A DNA stretch of 64,000 nucleotides from Blattamonas nauphoetae (Eukaryota > Preaxostyla > Oxymonadida), in contig JARBJD010000325.1 of the NCBI GenBank assembly GCA_033064195.1, forward strand, positions 1 through 64,000. The letters are read 5' to 3'. How positions within the stretch are numbered: position 1 is the stretch's first letter; the number at the start of each line of letters is the position of its first letter. The notes under the pieces were generated by a model. The model had not been told where the DNA came from. It made no database searches and was given only the letters and a program-made list of their open reading frames with translations. Shown here one piece after another: positions 43,890 through 54,188 of the stretch. The translations under genes and the position numbers were made by a program.

Positions 43890-45990
43890 ATGCTCCCGAG
43901 CAGATTGTCATGTCTCGCTCTCATTCAAATTCTGTCGCTTTTGCTAGGTCTGTCGTCCAGCTGCTTGAATATGGAGCCACTATCGCTGAAATCTGTTCTG
44001 AACAACCCTTCGTCAAACAGTGAAAAAATCGACAATGAACGTCTCTATCCACTCCTGGGTACCGTCTATCATGCTGATTCGTTACGAATCTCCTCGACGA
44101 GTTTCGAAATTGTTGGTCTCCCTTTGACAACAATCGTTCATTCTTCTCAACTTTCCTCTGAAATAACACAACAGAAAGATTTGTTGACACACGGTCTAAA
44201 ATCTTCGCTTCAATTTACGAACCTTTTCGAAATCCAGAACTCCACAATTACCCTTTGCTGCGTGTGTATTGACATTTCGTCGCAACCGAAATCACATCAC
44301 TCCAATCAGAATAACGGACATATGGTTGAAACTGATGTTTCTATCTCAACCGTTTCATCATCATCGCTGACCTTGGAGAATTGTTCTATCAGATCGTCAG
44401 GGACTCGTTCACTAATCCTAGTCCACTCGAGTCAAACTTTTCCATCACCATCCACAATCAGACTGTCACGAACACAGATTGAATCAGTATCTGCCTGTAT
44501 CACCCCATTCACTCGAATTCTGGCCTCAAAACATGCTTTATCAGTCTCGCTCACTGTCTCACAGACATCGGTGTCATCTCGCATACTCACGACTGGAAAT
44601 AACGTCCTGTTCGACTTTTCTCCGACTAAAGGCTCTTTTATGTCGAATACAGATGTTTCTACACTTATCCATTCGGCTAGTATCGTGAATATGACATCGA
44701 CAAAATCGAAACAACTGATTCCACCCAAACGACTATCCCAGACTTGCATTGGGGTGTCAGTATCCCACTCAGTTGGGGCCCTCCAAAACACGATAATCCA
44801 AGACCACAACCTTGGGAGTTCCCTTCTTTGCCAGAACTCAACTTTCACCTCGTGCCAGTCAACAGCCGCGAGTCTTACAGACGCCTTAATCGCATCAACC
44901 TTTGCCCCTCTCCTCTCTGAATATCTGGCAGAGTTGAAGACACCATACAACTTCACAGATGCCCAATACACAGATGAGCTCTCCCATCTGTACTGGTCCA
45001 TCACCGAACTCACCTCCATCACATCCCCCATCGTCTACAACTTCGCCACAGCCTCCACTCCCGTCACATACACCAACTGTTCCTTCATCCACATGAAAGA
45101 GGACACTTCAGATAACTTCGGATACGGAGGGGTTGCACTTCGCCACATGTGCCAAGCCCCGCTGACCATCACAAACTGCAGCTTCGAAGATTGCCGATCG
45201 GAGAGAGGGTGGGTGGAGCGATCTTTGTTTCCTCAAGCTCCACCTTTGGGGTACCATCCATCACCATCGATTCCAGCCGATTCGATCGCTGTTCATCGGT
45301 GGGTCAGGGAGGAGCAATATCGGTCTGGCTCCGCAGCATCACCAAAATCACTCACTCCTCTTTCACGCAGTGCGGTGCGACGGACTTTCACGGAACCGCC
45401 TCGGACGTTGGTGGCGGGCTGTATGCGATGACTTGTTCTGTCTCGTTTTCGGAGTTCGTATCCAACACAGCCACCTCATGCGGAGGTATTGCAGCAGGTC
45501 AATCTGCCTCGCTTGTGTTTTGCCATTTTGCAGACAACAACGCTGAGATGTACCGTGATTTCAATCGTCTGTATCCATTCGATTCTATTGCGGCTGTGAT
45601 TGGGTGCACAGAGTCAGGCGATCCGTTCTCATCGACAGATGAAGTGTTGTTTGTTGAAAGTGGAGGGACAGGGCTGGATTGTTCGTATTCTTCGCCTTGT
45701 GGCTCTCTCTCGTCTGCTCTGAGCAAAGTTGGTACGAGTCAAACCAAATTAATCAAAGTCGAAGCAGGGTCGTATGAAACAGTGACCATTGTCGACTCAA
45801 GCTGCCCCACAATCACTCAGTCTCTTTCCAAAGATGCCGTGGAGATAGACAACCAAGTTTTGTCGTTCTCTCTCAAAGTGGACGTGCACACAGATCTCGA
45901 ATTGAAGGGAATGCATCTTTGTCCAATCCCGGGACTCGCTCTTTTGACCTCTTCTTGTGAAAACGCGTATCTCACTCAGTTTTCACAAGG
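43890..45990 (+). CDS. N-terminal part of beta-helix receptor C, frameshifted
   Basis: The first ATG (43,890) gives a signal peptide (LSCLALIQILSLLLGLSSSC); the open frame extends upstream only through a TTG. The protein is a long beta-helix (FEIQNSTITLCCVCIDISS, LLCQNSTFTSCQS, TITNCSFEDCRSERG). Near 45,205-45,215 a run of Gs carries one extra base, and the continuation (GGAIFVSSSSTFG, GGGLYAMTCSVSFSEF, then the signature GGTGLDCSYSSPCGSLSSAL) is in the next frame. A second shift occurs near 45,960-46,000, after which the frame runs to 50,289. Both lie in otherwise clean coding sequence, so they may be assembly errors; real decay is the alternative. It is one gene with the following entry. 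Confidence 0.75.
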
Positions 45991-45996
45991 AGCGAT

Positions 45997-48900
45997 TTGG
46001 AGAACATCGATCTATCTCCAGGGGTTTGTCAAGAAAGCAGTTTCACTCTCTTATTGCTGTCATTTCCAGATCAAATCAACCGCATGCGAACACTCACCAT
46101 TCTCAGCTCCCTCTCGATCTCTGGATCTACAAGTCTTGTCGACTATCCAATCCTTGCCCAGTCTGAACGGCCAGCTGAGACGCTCTTCACACTCCGTCCT
46201 TCGTCATCTGGAAGTCTGTATTCTCTTCGACTCCTCACAATCACTCAGCACACAGATCCCATGATCGTTGTCGAGGAAGAAGCGTCTTTGACTTTCTCTG
46301 ACTGCATCGTCTCTTCTGATGGGACAACCTCACAACGCTCGATTGTTCGTTCGCGGGGGGAAATCATCATCAACGGTGGAAGGTTCGTCAATCTCAATTT
46401 TGAAGAAGGATCATGTTTCGAAACCTTTGGCGGTTCAATCACCATTCAGCGGACATCATTGAACCCCGTTGTCTCAAATCTGACGACAACGGATGATGGT
46501 GCTTTCATCAACTCACTCAACACATCCCTTTGTCTGGATGACATCATCCTCTTCAACTGCTGTGCCACAAACGGAGGAGCTGTGTTTGTGCGAGACAGCC
46601 CAAGCATCCACATCAACATTGTTGTGTTCGGGTGTTCAGCCTCCCAGAACGGTGGCGGCGTGTGCATCGAAGGTGTTGGAAGCGGCGATTATCCAGCGAT
46701 CGAGTTGTCTCCAAGCTTTTTTGTGAACTGCTCGGCTGTGAATGGAGGCGGGCTATTCATCAACATTTCGAACTACTTTAATATCCATCTTGGTGGAGGA
46801 GGAGAGACACGCCTTCCGTTCGTCGACACCGCTTCTTATCTGAGTGCCTTCTCCGGCTGTTCTGCACAGAAAGGCGCTGGTTTGTTTCTCGACGGGTCTG
46901 ACATGAGAGGGTTGATGTGTCAGTTCGGCGTTCTCTTCTCCAACGACGATTGTGTGTGCGAAGGTTCTGATCTCTTCGTTTCTCAGTCTGCTGCTGATTC
47001 ACATGGCAATCTTGGCGACTATTTATCTGGATACTTCGCGTCGATGACGTCGTTCAGCGGACGTTCGATGGATGAGAATGGACTCTTCAAACATGTCGAA
47101 GTGGGAGGACATCCTGAACTCTCCCGCAACTTCCCACCACCCATGTTGCAAGTGATCGGAAGTAACCAACCTCCTGACGAGACATGCATCTCACCGTATT
47201 CCTTGTCTTGCTCCTCAATCCACATGTACCTTCCCCTCTTCCACACAAAAACAGACAATGGAGGATATCTTCCCATCCCAATCTACCTCAGCGCGCAGCT
47301 GTTCTTCTTCGAGTCAGGCGTTGTCAGGAAGCAGTCGACAGTTGTGAAGATGCAGGACGTCGAAGGGTATGAGAAGACTGACCAAGTTGATGTTCAGCTC
47401 GGACAAGGTGAAATCCTGTATTTCACTCCTTTTCTGGAAGTTGCCGAAGAAGGATCGTTGGAATTCTCAAAAATCGAGTTTGTTTGGAGGATCGACCACT
47501 CTCTCTGCCACTCTCTCGACCCATCTGCAAAGATCGCCATCACCGAATGTAACTTCAAGATCCACACAAATATCACCGTTCCTCTCATTACATGTGCATG
47601 CGGCTCGTTGACAATCAAACAAACATCTTTCACAACTCCAGCCACGACCAAAATCGCTTCTCCACTCATCACATCTTTCCTTCTCTCAGCAGCCGCATCG
47701 AACAGTGAGCTCAACCTGCGAATCGAAATGTCTCATGTAACCTTTCAAAATGTGACGATGGACGTCTGGGTGAATTGTGTCGTTTTCATCGAGAATCCTG
47801 ATTGGATGAAACTGGATCACGTCAACTTTGAGAATGTGACCAAAGCACCCACCGAAATCGCCACCAGAATGATCGTTCACGGTCGCAATTTAGCCAGTGT
47901 CATTCAATGTGTCGAAGACAGTGGATTCCCACAGCGAGGGGGCGATGTTGACACACTCTACGAATCACTCGACGAAGCCGAACCAGAAGACAGTCCACTC
48001 CTCAACCCAACACTTCTGCTCTACCTCTCTCCCTTCAGAGCACCAACCGTCATCGTCAAATCCACTGGTCGAGATGGAGTGTGGTGTGGGGACGACACTT
48101 TCCCGTGTGCCAGTCTGGACGAGAGCGATTGGCATCTGAATGGACCGATCCAATCAACCATCGCGATTGTGGATGTTGCTCAGCTGAATTCGGAGGTGGA
48201 TCTGACGCCGGACAAAACGACGATTGTGTCGAAGGGGGGAAGCAAGGTGACAGTGGCTGTTTCGACTGATGGATCGCTCGTGAACAAAGCAGACACGATC
48301 ACCCACTCGCTTGCACTCGAGTCTCTCCTCTTCTCTCTCACATCAGACCGTTCTGTTCCTCTCATCCAATCTCGAAGTGGAATGCTGACTATCTCCGTCT
48401 GCTCTTTCGTGTCCTCCTCTCCGCTCAGCTCCAAGTTGATTGAGGTGTCTGGAGGCACATTCAAGCTTACCGATGTCGAACTCACTTCTGTCCAATTCTC
48501 AGTCACCCTTCTGACCTTCTCAAACTTCGAGTCGGTCAAGTTGTCGAATGTTGATCACAAATCATGCTCTTCTGGCTCGCTGATGACATTTGAGGGATCA
48601 TCTGATCTTCCACAAATCGAACTCCGAGACTGTGTCTTCTCTGGACCATCCACATCACCATCTCAAAACGACGACTCACTCTGTGCATGGCCTTCCTCGC
48701 TCGTCGTCGTCAACTCGTGTTCCTTTGACTCGTATTCGTCGTCGTTCTCGCATCTCTCGCAGGGAGCGCTGCATGTGTTGTCGTCGAAAGCGAAGATTGT
48801 GGGTGGACAGATGACAGACAACAATCCACACTCTTCATCGTTCCCAAACATGAACAGAAACATTCGATGTGAAGGGGCGAGTTCGATAGAGTTGGACACT

Positions 48901-50289
48901 TCTCCATCCGACTCAGACACGTTGTGGATCAACACAGACTCCGATTGTGTGGTGAAGGGGAACACAGGCTCAGAAGTGTTGAACTCGTTCTTCGTCCCAA
49001 CACTCACTCCAACCTCATGTTCGGCAACATTCACAAAGAAGACAAAAGAATATTCGATTGTGATGAAAGGAACACTGCTGATTCCATGTGGCCTCGCTTT
49101 TGTGATTTCTGATGTCGCAAACACCAACGCCCAGCCATTCCGAATTCCTCTCTCTGCCGAGACAACAAGCGAGCTGACCGAATCGTCGATCACGATGACA
49201 CTTCATTCGAATGATCTCAACGAACTGGAAGCCAAGAATGAATGGTTTAGGTATTTGGCGTTTGGACAGACAGGAAAGACTGATTCGTTCACATTCAAAC
49301 TCAGTCAGAAGCAAGCACAGTCACTCGCAATGCAGAAAACCCTTCCGTGGCTGATCCCGCTCATCGTCAGCCTCGTCGTTCTCATCCTTCTCGCTCTTCT
49401 CATCATCTTCTGCTGCCGTCGCCGAAAGACACAAAACACGAAAGAGATGAGCGAAATGAACGAACAAGAATCCGTCCCTATCGAAGATGAAAAGATGGAA
49501 GTTCTCGACCCAACACAGGTGAACCTTCACGCTGTCGACCAGCTCGAGTCAGTCACCAAATCCTCAATTGTTGACTCCAAGCACAGCAACAACATCACCT
49601 CTCCTCCCTTCCAAGAGTCGCATGTGGAAGCACTTGTCTGCACAGAGAAGTTGGAAATATCGGTCGTGCGAGAAATGGACACACTGTACAATGCACTCCA
49701 CGTGAACGAGCAGAAACGAACATTCCCAAAACGTGCCTTCCAGAGGCAGCTTGCACTGGGCTTGACGACGATCGCAGTTTCAAACAAGCAGACTGACATT
49801 CTGACGAAATTGTCGTCGCATTGGGTGATGTTCGATGCTCAAGGGAATGCGTGTCTGAAGAGTCAAGAACCGACACAGCAGATCCCATTCCAGCAGTCTT
49901 CCGGTGGAACTCAGCCTGTCACCGCATCGAAAGATGGGCAGCGATGGAAAGCGCCGGAAGTGGTGAAAGCAGAAGAAGAGAAGGATTTCAGGAAAGTGAT
50001 TGATGAACGCAAAGCGGCAGTTTTTAGTCTTGGCCTCGTCTTGTGGGAAATCGAGACTGGTCTTGTGCCCTTCGGGGAGCTTGATGCGATCAACGCTCAG
50101 CGACAAATCGGAACAGGCACGCTTCCGAAGATGGAAGGAGTGAATTCGAGCATGGTGGATGTGATCGAGAGCTGCCTGCGGCTGGAGCCCGACGACAGAC
50201 CGACACTGTCAACAATCTGGACTGCTCTTTGTGCCATCCCGGACGAAGCTCCTGCAATTGTGGAGAATGAGATTGTGGGAACACATTGA
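45997..50289 (+). CDS. beta-helix receptor C: ectodomain, TM helix, pseudokinase C-lobe
   Basis: An unbroken frame of 1,430 codons continuing the gene that starts at 43,890 (total about 2,130 residues). The ectodomain is a long right-handed beta-helix (GGAVFVRDSPSIHINIVVF, QNGGGVCIEGVG, AGLFLDGSDM, LRDCVFSGPS). One TM helix (LIPLIVSLVVLILLALLIIF, ~1116-1140) is followed by RRR. The cytoplasmic end is kinase-like. A catalytic-loop remnant (LSSHWVMFDAQGNACLK) lacks HRD and DFG; RWKAPEV (~1317) keeps APE; AVFSLGLVLWEIETGLVPF (~1341) has Ala where the helix-F Asp is expected; EPDDRPTL (~1400) keeps the Arg. No N-lobe or VAIK Lys is visible. It is therefore a surface receptor with a dead kinase C-lobe, likely a docking platform. 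Confidence 0.85.
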   Translation: MENIDLSPGVCQESSFTLLLLSFPDQINRMRTLTILSSLSISGSTSLVDYPILAQSERPAETLFTLRPSSSGSLYSLRLLTITQHTDPMIVVEEEASLTFSDCIVSSDGTTSQRSIVRSRGEIIINGGRFVNLNFEEGSCFETFGGSITIQRTSLNPVVSNLTTTDDGAFINSLNTSLCLDDIILFNCCATNGGAVFVRDSPSIHINIVVFGCSASQNGGGVCIEGVGSGDYPAIELSPSFFVNCSAVNGGGLFINISNYFNIHLGGGGETRLPFVDTASYLSAFSGCSAQKGAGLFLDGSDMRGLMCQFGVLFSNDDCVCEGSDLFVSQSAADSHGNLGDYLSGYFASMTSFSGRSMDENGLFKHVEVGGHPELSRNFPPPMLQVIGSNQPPDETCISPYSLSCSSIHMYLPLFHTKTDNGGYLPIPIYLSAQLFFFESGVVRKQSTVVKMQDVEGYEKTDQVDVQLGQGEILYFTPFLEVAEEGSLEFSKIEFVWRIDHSLCHSLDPSAKIAITECNFKIHTNITVPLITCACGSLTIKQTSFTTPATTKIASPLITSFLLSAAASNSELNLRIEMSHVTFQNVTMDVWVNCVVFIENPDWMKLDHVNFENVTKAPTEIATRMIVHGRNLASVIQCVEDSGFPQRGGDVDTLYESLDEAEPEDSPLLNPTLLLYLSPFRAPTVIVKSTGRDGVWCGDDTFPCASLDESDWHLNGPIQSTIAIVDVAQLNSEVDLTPDKTTIVSKGGSKVTVAVSTDGSLVNKADTITHSLALESLLFSLTSDRSVPLIQSRSGMLTISVCSFVSSSPLSSKLIEVSGGTFKLTDVELTSVQFSVTLLTFSNFESVKLSNVDHKSCSSGSLMTFEGSSDLPQIELRDCVFSGPSTSPSQNDDSLCAWPSSLVVVNSCSFDSYSSSFSHLSQGALHVLSSKAKIVGGQMTDNNPHSSSFPNMNRNIRCEGASSIELDTSPSDSDTLWINTDSDCVVKGNTGSEVLNSFFVPTLTPTSCSATFTKKTKEYSIVMKGTLLIPCGLAFVISDVANTNAQPFRIPLSAETTSELTESSITMTLHSNDLNELEAKNEWFRYLAFGQTGKTDSFTFKLSQKQAQSLAMQKTLPWLIPLIVSLVVLILLALLIIFCCRRRKTQNTKEMSEMNEQESVPIEDEKMEVLDPTQVNLHAVDQLESVTKSSIVDSKHSNNITSPPFQESHVEALVCTEKLEISVVREMDTLYNALHVNEQKRTFPKRAFQRQLALGLTTIAVSNKQTDILTKLSSHWVMFDAQGNACLKSQEPTQQIPFQQSSGGTQPVTASKDGQRWKAPEVVKAEEEKDFRKVIDERKAAVFSLGLVLWEIETGLVPFGELDAINAQRQIGTGTLPKMEGVNSSMVDVIESCLRLEPDDRPTLSTIWTALCAIPDEAPAIVENEIVGTH

Positions 50290-50990
50290 CCACATTTTGA
50301 GTCTTCATGAACCACCCTTCCTTCCCAGTTCTGTTGTCTTCTTTCCCTCAGTATTCATCTCATCAGCTCTGCTCGCCCAACACCTCACCCCAACACTCAT
50401 GTCTAATCAGGACAATACCCTTTCATATTCACACCATCTCCTCCATCTGAACACGTCACATGTTCATCAAAGCGAATCGATGTTCCGCTGGTGCCACACT
50501 ACAGTGGCCTCCTCCCAAACCAACTTTCTGTCCAAACAGTGTTGGTCTGGTTGGAGTCACGTCATGGGAACAACAAACCCTTCGTTGAACCTCATTATTC
50601 GTCTTTATTCCGTCATTCATACACTCGGAATCCGCCCAAGTTCTTTTCTGATCTGAATTTCGGATTTATCACTACACACTCTTTCGTTACTTTCATACTT
50701 TTGTCACCATTCTTGTTCGCCTCTCTTGTCGTTGTGATAAGATCATGTCACTGCTTTCGTTCCCATTCTGTGTGCAGTCAGTCATTTCACATGTCATCTC
50801 CTCTTTCACGATTCTTCCACAACTGCGTCAATCTCAAACACGGTGCTCATTTCTAGTTAGACTCAACACAGACTTCATCAAACAACTTTAAATCGATTCC
50901 AAAGATGATGAAATGCAATCCCAGCTGATGACTGGTTCAAGATACGCTAAATCAAAGATTTGTCAGAATGAAAAGAGTCGAGATACTCTC
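50290..50990. other. intergenic between receptor C and surface-protein repeat
   Basis: No gene is supported. The first 350 bp contain short stretches reminiscent of decayed beta-helix coding sequence (SMFRWCHTTV, compare MTFRWCSTTS in the gene at 57 kb), so an older copy may have been lost here. From about 50,860 the sequence is the start of the 3.19 kb tandem duplication. Confidence 0.35.
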
Positions 50991-53801
50991 CCAATTGCTT
51001 AGAAAACGAGGGCAAGGACGGCGAAGAGGGCAGCAACCACAGAAGCAACACTCTTGGCACCTGCAGCATAGGTGATGGTCTGGTCAGTGAAAGTGAGGTC
51101 GGGAGAGATGACGAGGGTGGCTGTGACAGTGCTGTCCTTCTTGATGGGGCAGTCCTTGAACAGATACTCAACGGCGACAGAGCCAGCAGCGTGGGTCCAC
51201 TTGAAGGCGTCGCTCTTGTCGAGCTTGTGCTCACCGTTGGCTGAGGTTGGGGCGGTGTCCTTGAGAGTGAGCTTCTGGGTGTAGTTCTCGGGGAGTCCAG
51301 ATTCGACTGGGAGGAGGGCGTTGAGCAGTGTCACAGTGACCTTGTCCTTTGCGCCGTCTTCCTTCTCTCCTTCTTTCGCGAGAGATGATTCTCCAGTCAG
51401 CTTGCTGTTGTCGGCTGGGGTGAATGTCGTCTGGCTTGGAACATATCCATCGCACGAGATTGTGTATTCTGTTCCAGCGAGGAACTTGCCGTCGGCCGCA
51501 GTGGTGACGACATCGAGCTCGACTTCCTTCGCCTTCGTGTTCGCAGCGAATTCGACAGAAACACTGTTCACTTTTTCTCCAGCTGTGAACTTGACTGTGA
51601 GAGTGGTTGCAACTGTGACATTGGCGGCGAGTTCGCACTTGAGAGTGTACTTTGTCTTGCTCGTGGCTGTCAGTGTGACAGTCAGAGCCTTTTGAACGAC
51701 GATTGTGTCTGTCGGAGGGGTTCCTGACACGGCACTGCCACCATAACTGTATTCTGTGAGCTTGTAAGATTTCCCAATCTTCAACTTTGTGTCGAGATCA
51801 GTGATGGATTGGGTGTATTTCTTTGTGGTTGCATCAAAGGCTGTCGCTGACGCCGTGAAATCGTACTCAACAGTGACAGGAGGAGTAGCAGCTGGTTGTT
51901 CAGTGAATGTGAGTTTCACTGCGGCGGTGCTGGCCACTGCGTCGGCACCCGTGTATGTGAGGACAATTTTAGCTGTCTTCGCTGTTGGATTCTGGTCGAT
52001 GAGCTCAACCTTGGTTGGCATTTCGCCAGCAGTATTTGGAGAGCGGAAGCTTGAGGCAGAGAGAAGAGCAAAGAGGAAGAACATTTCTCTTGATTTTCGA
52101 TGTCCCACACTTCGAAAGTGTCACCACAAACCATTTGAGATCCGACAACTGGAATGATGGTCAACAAGCAGGGAGAGTGTCGAAGTTGGGGGATAGACGA
52201 TGGTCGTTTGTGTTCCGACAGACTCTGAAACGAGATGGATAAACATGAGATCGGACAAACTATTGTAATCTTGTTGTTAAAACATTTACTTTCTTCAGTG
52301 TTCAAACATCTGGTGGTATACGATGGAAGATTCTGGAAACGAAGTTGAATTGTTTGAAGTTGTCTCGCATGGTGTTTTCCAATATATGTGGATATATTGG
52401 ACCGGATTCTTCTGCTTCCGAACTTTGAGGATATCACCAGATCATGATATCACCGATCTTTGAGCAAAATGGCTCTGAAGCAACACCTAGACAGAATCTC
52501 GGCTTTGTTCTTCTCCATGAGGGAGTGAGATCTTCTCGGATCATACAATTGATGCCGGTGTGAGGAAGGATGGGCGTTTCAGCAGTTTCAACGATGAAAA
52601 TCATCTGGGAAGGTCAGAATGGGGAGAATTGAAGATTGATCCACCCACAATAAACCCATTTCGATTTTGAAAAACGATTTTGGTGAGGAATCAAGGGAAC
52701 AGGTAATGGCCATGTTCCCGAAGGCTCTTCCACAGGAAAATTATGATTTCTCCCAGTGCGACAAGTGAAAGTTAAGGATTGCATCTTTCAAAACATGATC
52801 AGAACTCTGCGGATATTTGATCGATCATAATCGCAACATGTCCAAGTCATTCCAAAATGTGCGTAAAGTAGTCTGACATCTTGATAGGGAATACTTTTGC
52901 GTCTGAACGACAAAATGAGTCGTGTTGTTTCCGCTCTCTGATGATGACACTGACATCGGACTATTCTCCCTCAAAGCCAGCAATTTGTGGAGATGCAATG
53001 ATGATAGAGTTGGACTGATGGGAGGTGATTCGTGTCAGCTCGCCAACAAAAGTTCACAAAACTCACACTATAGGACTCGGATGGCTCTGGACAATCTTCA
53101 TGATTTTATGGAGATACATTGTAATCGTTTTCACGGCTCATCATCACATGTGACGGTCATAATGAAGTCGATCGGGTCCAAAACTGCGAGTGAAAGCCGC
53201 TGGTTCCACACGATCCGATCCTCGGAACGGTCGTGTGATAGTGCCTGAATTTACGGAGATGTGATGGTCGTGTGATCTCACAGCTCTCACCTTTCTTCAA
53301 AGTGTGAACAGCCACCAGAAACTCAAATTGACCATCACCCTTTTCTCGCTCCACTTCAGCTCACGTTCAAACTGTATGGGAGACAAAATCATCTCTTTGT
53401 CTGACTCCACTTCGCATCATCCCCCACAGTCTTGTGGTGAGTCTGTCCGACATAAAGGGTGAATTGCTGAAGGTTTAACTCAACGCATTTGGACCTATTC
53501 CTTCTGCTATTTCTCCCATCAGTGCAAATCCTTCTGTTTGCCTTTGAGTTGTGTTGTGTGAGGGATGAAGTACCCCCTACTATAGTTCAAAAACTGTGAA
53601 AATGAAAACCGTCGTCCCCAACCTTATCAAAGCTGGAACTGAACATGAGATAACCTTTAACCTGTTCAGAATGATTAATGTACGTCTCCTCGTGGAGTAT
53701 GTTTCCTCATTGACCTGCGTCCATGTTATTGCTCTCCGCCAGTCATCGCGCCTCATTTGTTCCTCTTGGTTCGAGGAATCAGCCTTGATATCCACTCAAG
53801 C
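50860..53801. repeat. tandem segmental duplication, copy 1
   Basis: Copy 1 of a direct duplication with a 3,190 bp offset; copy 2 lies at about 54,060-56,991. Blocks 50,996-52,356 and 52,881-53,783 look identical to copy 2, judged by identical translations in several frames on both strands. The 525 bp between them and the outer edges are clearly diverged. Each copy holds one GPI-type surface-protein gene plus about 1.7 kb of non-coding spacer. Confidence 0.9.
50999..52084 (-). CDS. GPI-anchored-type surface protein with Ig-like repeats, copy 1
   Basis: An intact frame; M9 (52,084) is preferred over the upstream in-frame ATG at 52,108, because it gives a clean signal peptide (MFFLFALLSASSFRS). 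The body is Thr/Lys/Val-rich with about three Ig-like beta domains that share the [KF]x(G)x[ST]Y/EY signature of the beta-helix genes (LKIGKSYKLTEY, FLAGTEYTISCD). The C-terminus is a short hydrophobic tail without charged residues (SVASVVAALFAVLALVF), preceded by small residues (AAGAK). This is the pattern of a GPI-attachment signal. Strongly biased codons (AAG, GTC, ACT/ACC) suggest high expression. Likely an abundant coat protein. It is identical to the copy at 54,189-55,274. Confidence 0.8.
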   Translation of the reverse strand: MFFLFALLSASSFRSPNTAGEMPTKVELIDQNPTAKTAKIVLTYTGADAVASTAAVKLTFTEQPAATPPVTVEYDFTASATAFDATTKKYTQSITDLDTKLKIGKSYKLTEYSYGGSAVSGTPPTDTIVVQKALTVTLTATSKTKYTLKCELAANVTVATTLTVKFTAGEKVNSVSVEFAANTKAKEVELDVVTTAADGKFLAGTEYTISCDGYVPSQTTFTPADNSKLTGESSLAKEGEKEDGAKDKVTVTLLNALLPVESGLPENYTQKLTLKDTAPTSANGEHKLDKSDAFKWTHAAGSVAVEYLFKDCPIKKDSTVTATLVISPDLTFTDQTITYAAGAKSVASVVAALFAVLALVF

Positions 53802-54188
53802 GAGACTCCGGATTGTGAACCAGTGTCATTGTTCACATTCTCTGGCATACATCTGGTATGTCGAGTCGTTTCGAAAGTTTCCTGGATTGAAACGAGGTGG
53901 AAAAGACAAAGAGACTTTCACTTGAATGGAAGGTTTGTTACATATTATGGTGCTTTACGACAAAATTAGCCTGCTTTGGTCAATGAATCAATGTCTCTTC
54001 ACTGTCAAGTCTTCCACACCATATTCTCCGATATTGTTTGATTGTGACTCTTTCTCTTGAGTAGGCCCAACACAGAATTCATCAAACATTATCAAATCGA
54101 TTCCAAAGATGATGAAATGTAATCCCGGATGATGACCAGTTCAGGTCATTACGAACGAGAATTCTCTCGAATCATGTCTCCCAATTAC
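52109..54188. other. spacer 5' of surface-protein copy 1 and 3' of copy 2
   Basis: The minus-strand promoter of copy 1 is expected just above 52,108. A GATATTGG/ATATATGTGGATATATTGG palindromic AT block occurs at about 52,378-52,400. The remainder lacks a supported gene; the open frames at 52,922-53,248 and 53,596-53,925 are duplicated with the spacer but show no protein-like features. Confidence 0.4.

Noticed and set aside
53596-53925. Duplicated open frames (also at 56,786) as a conserved gene
   Set aside because: Conservation is explained by the segmental duplication; the copies differ at the 3' end and have no domain, signal peptide or codon bias like the real genes.
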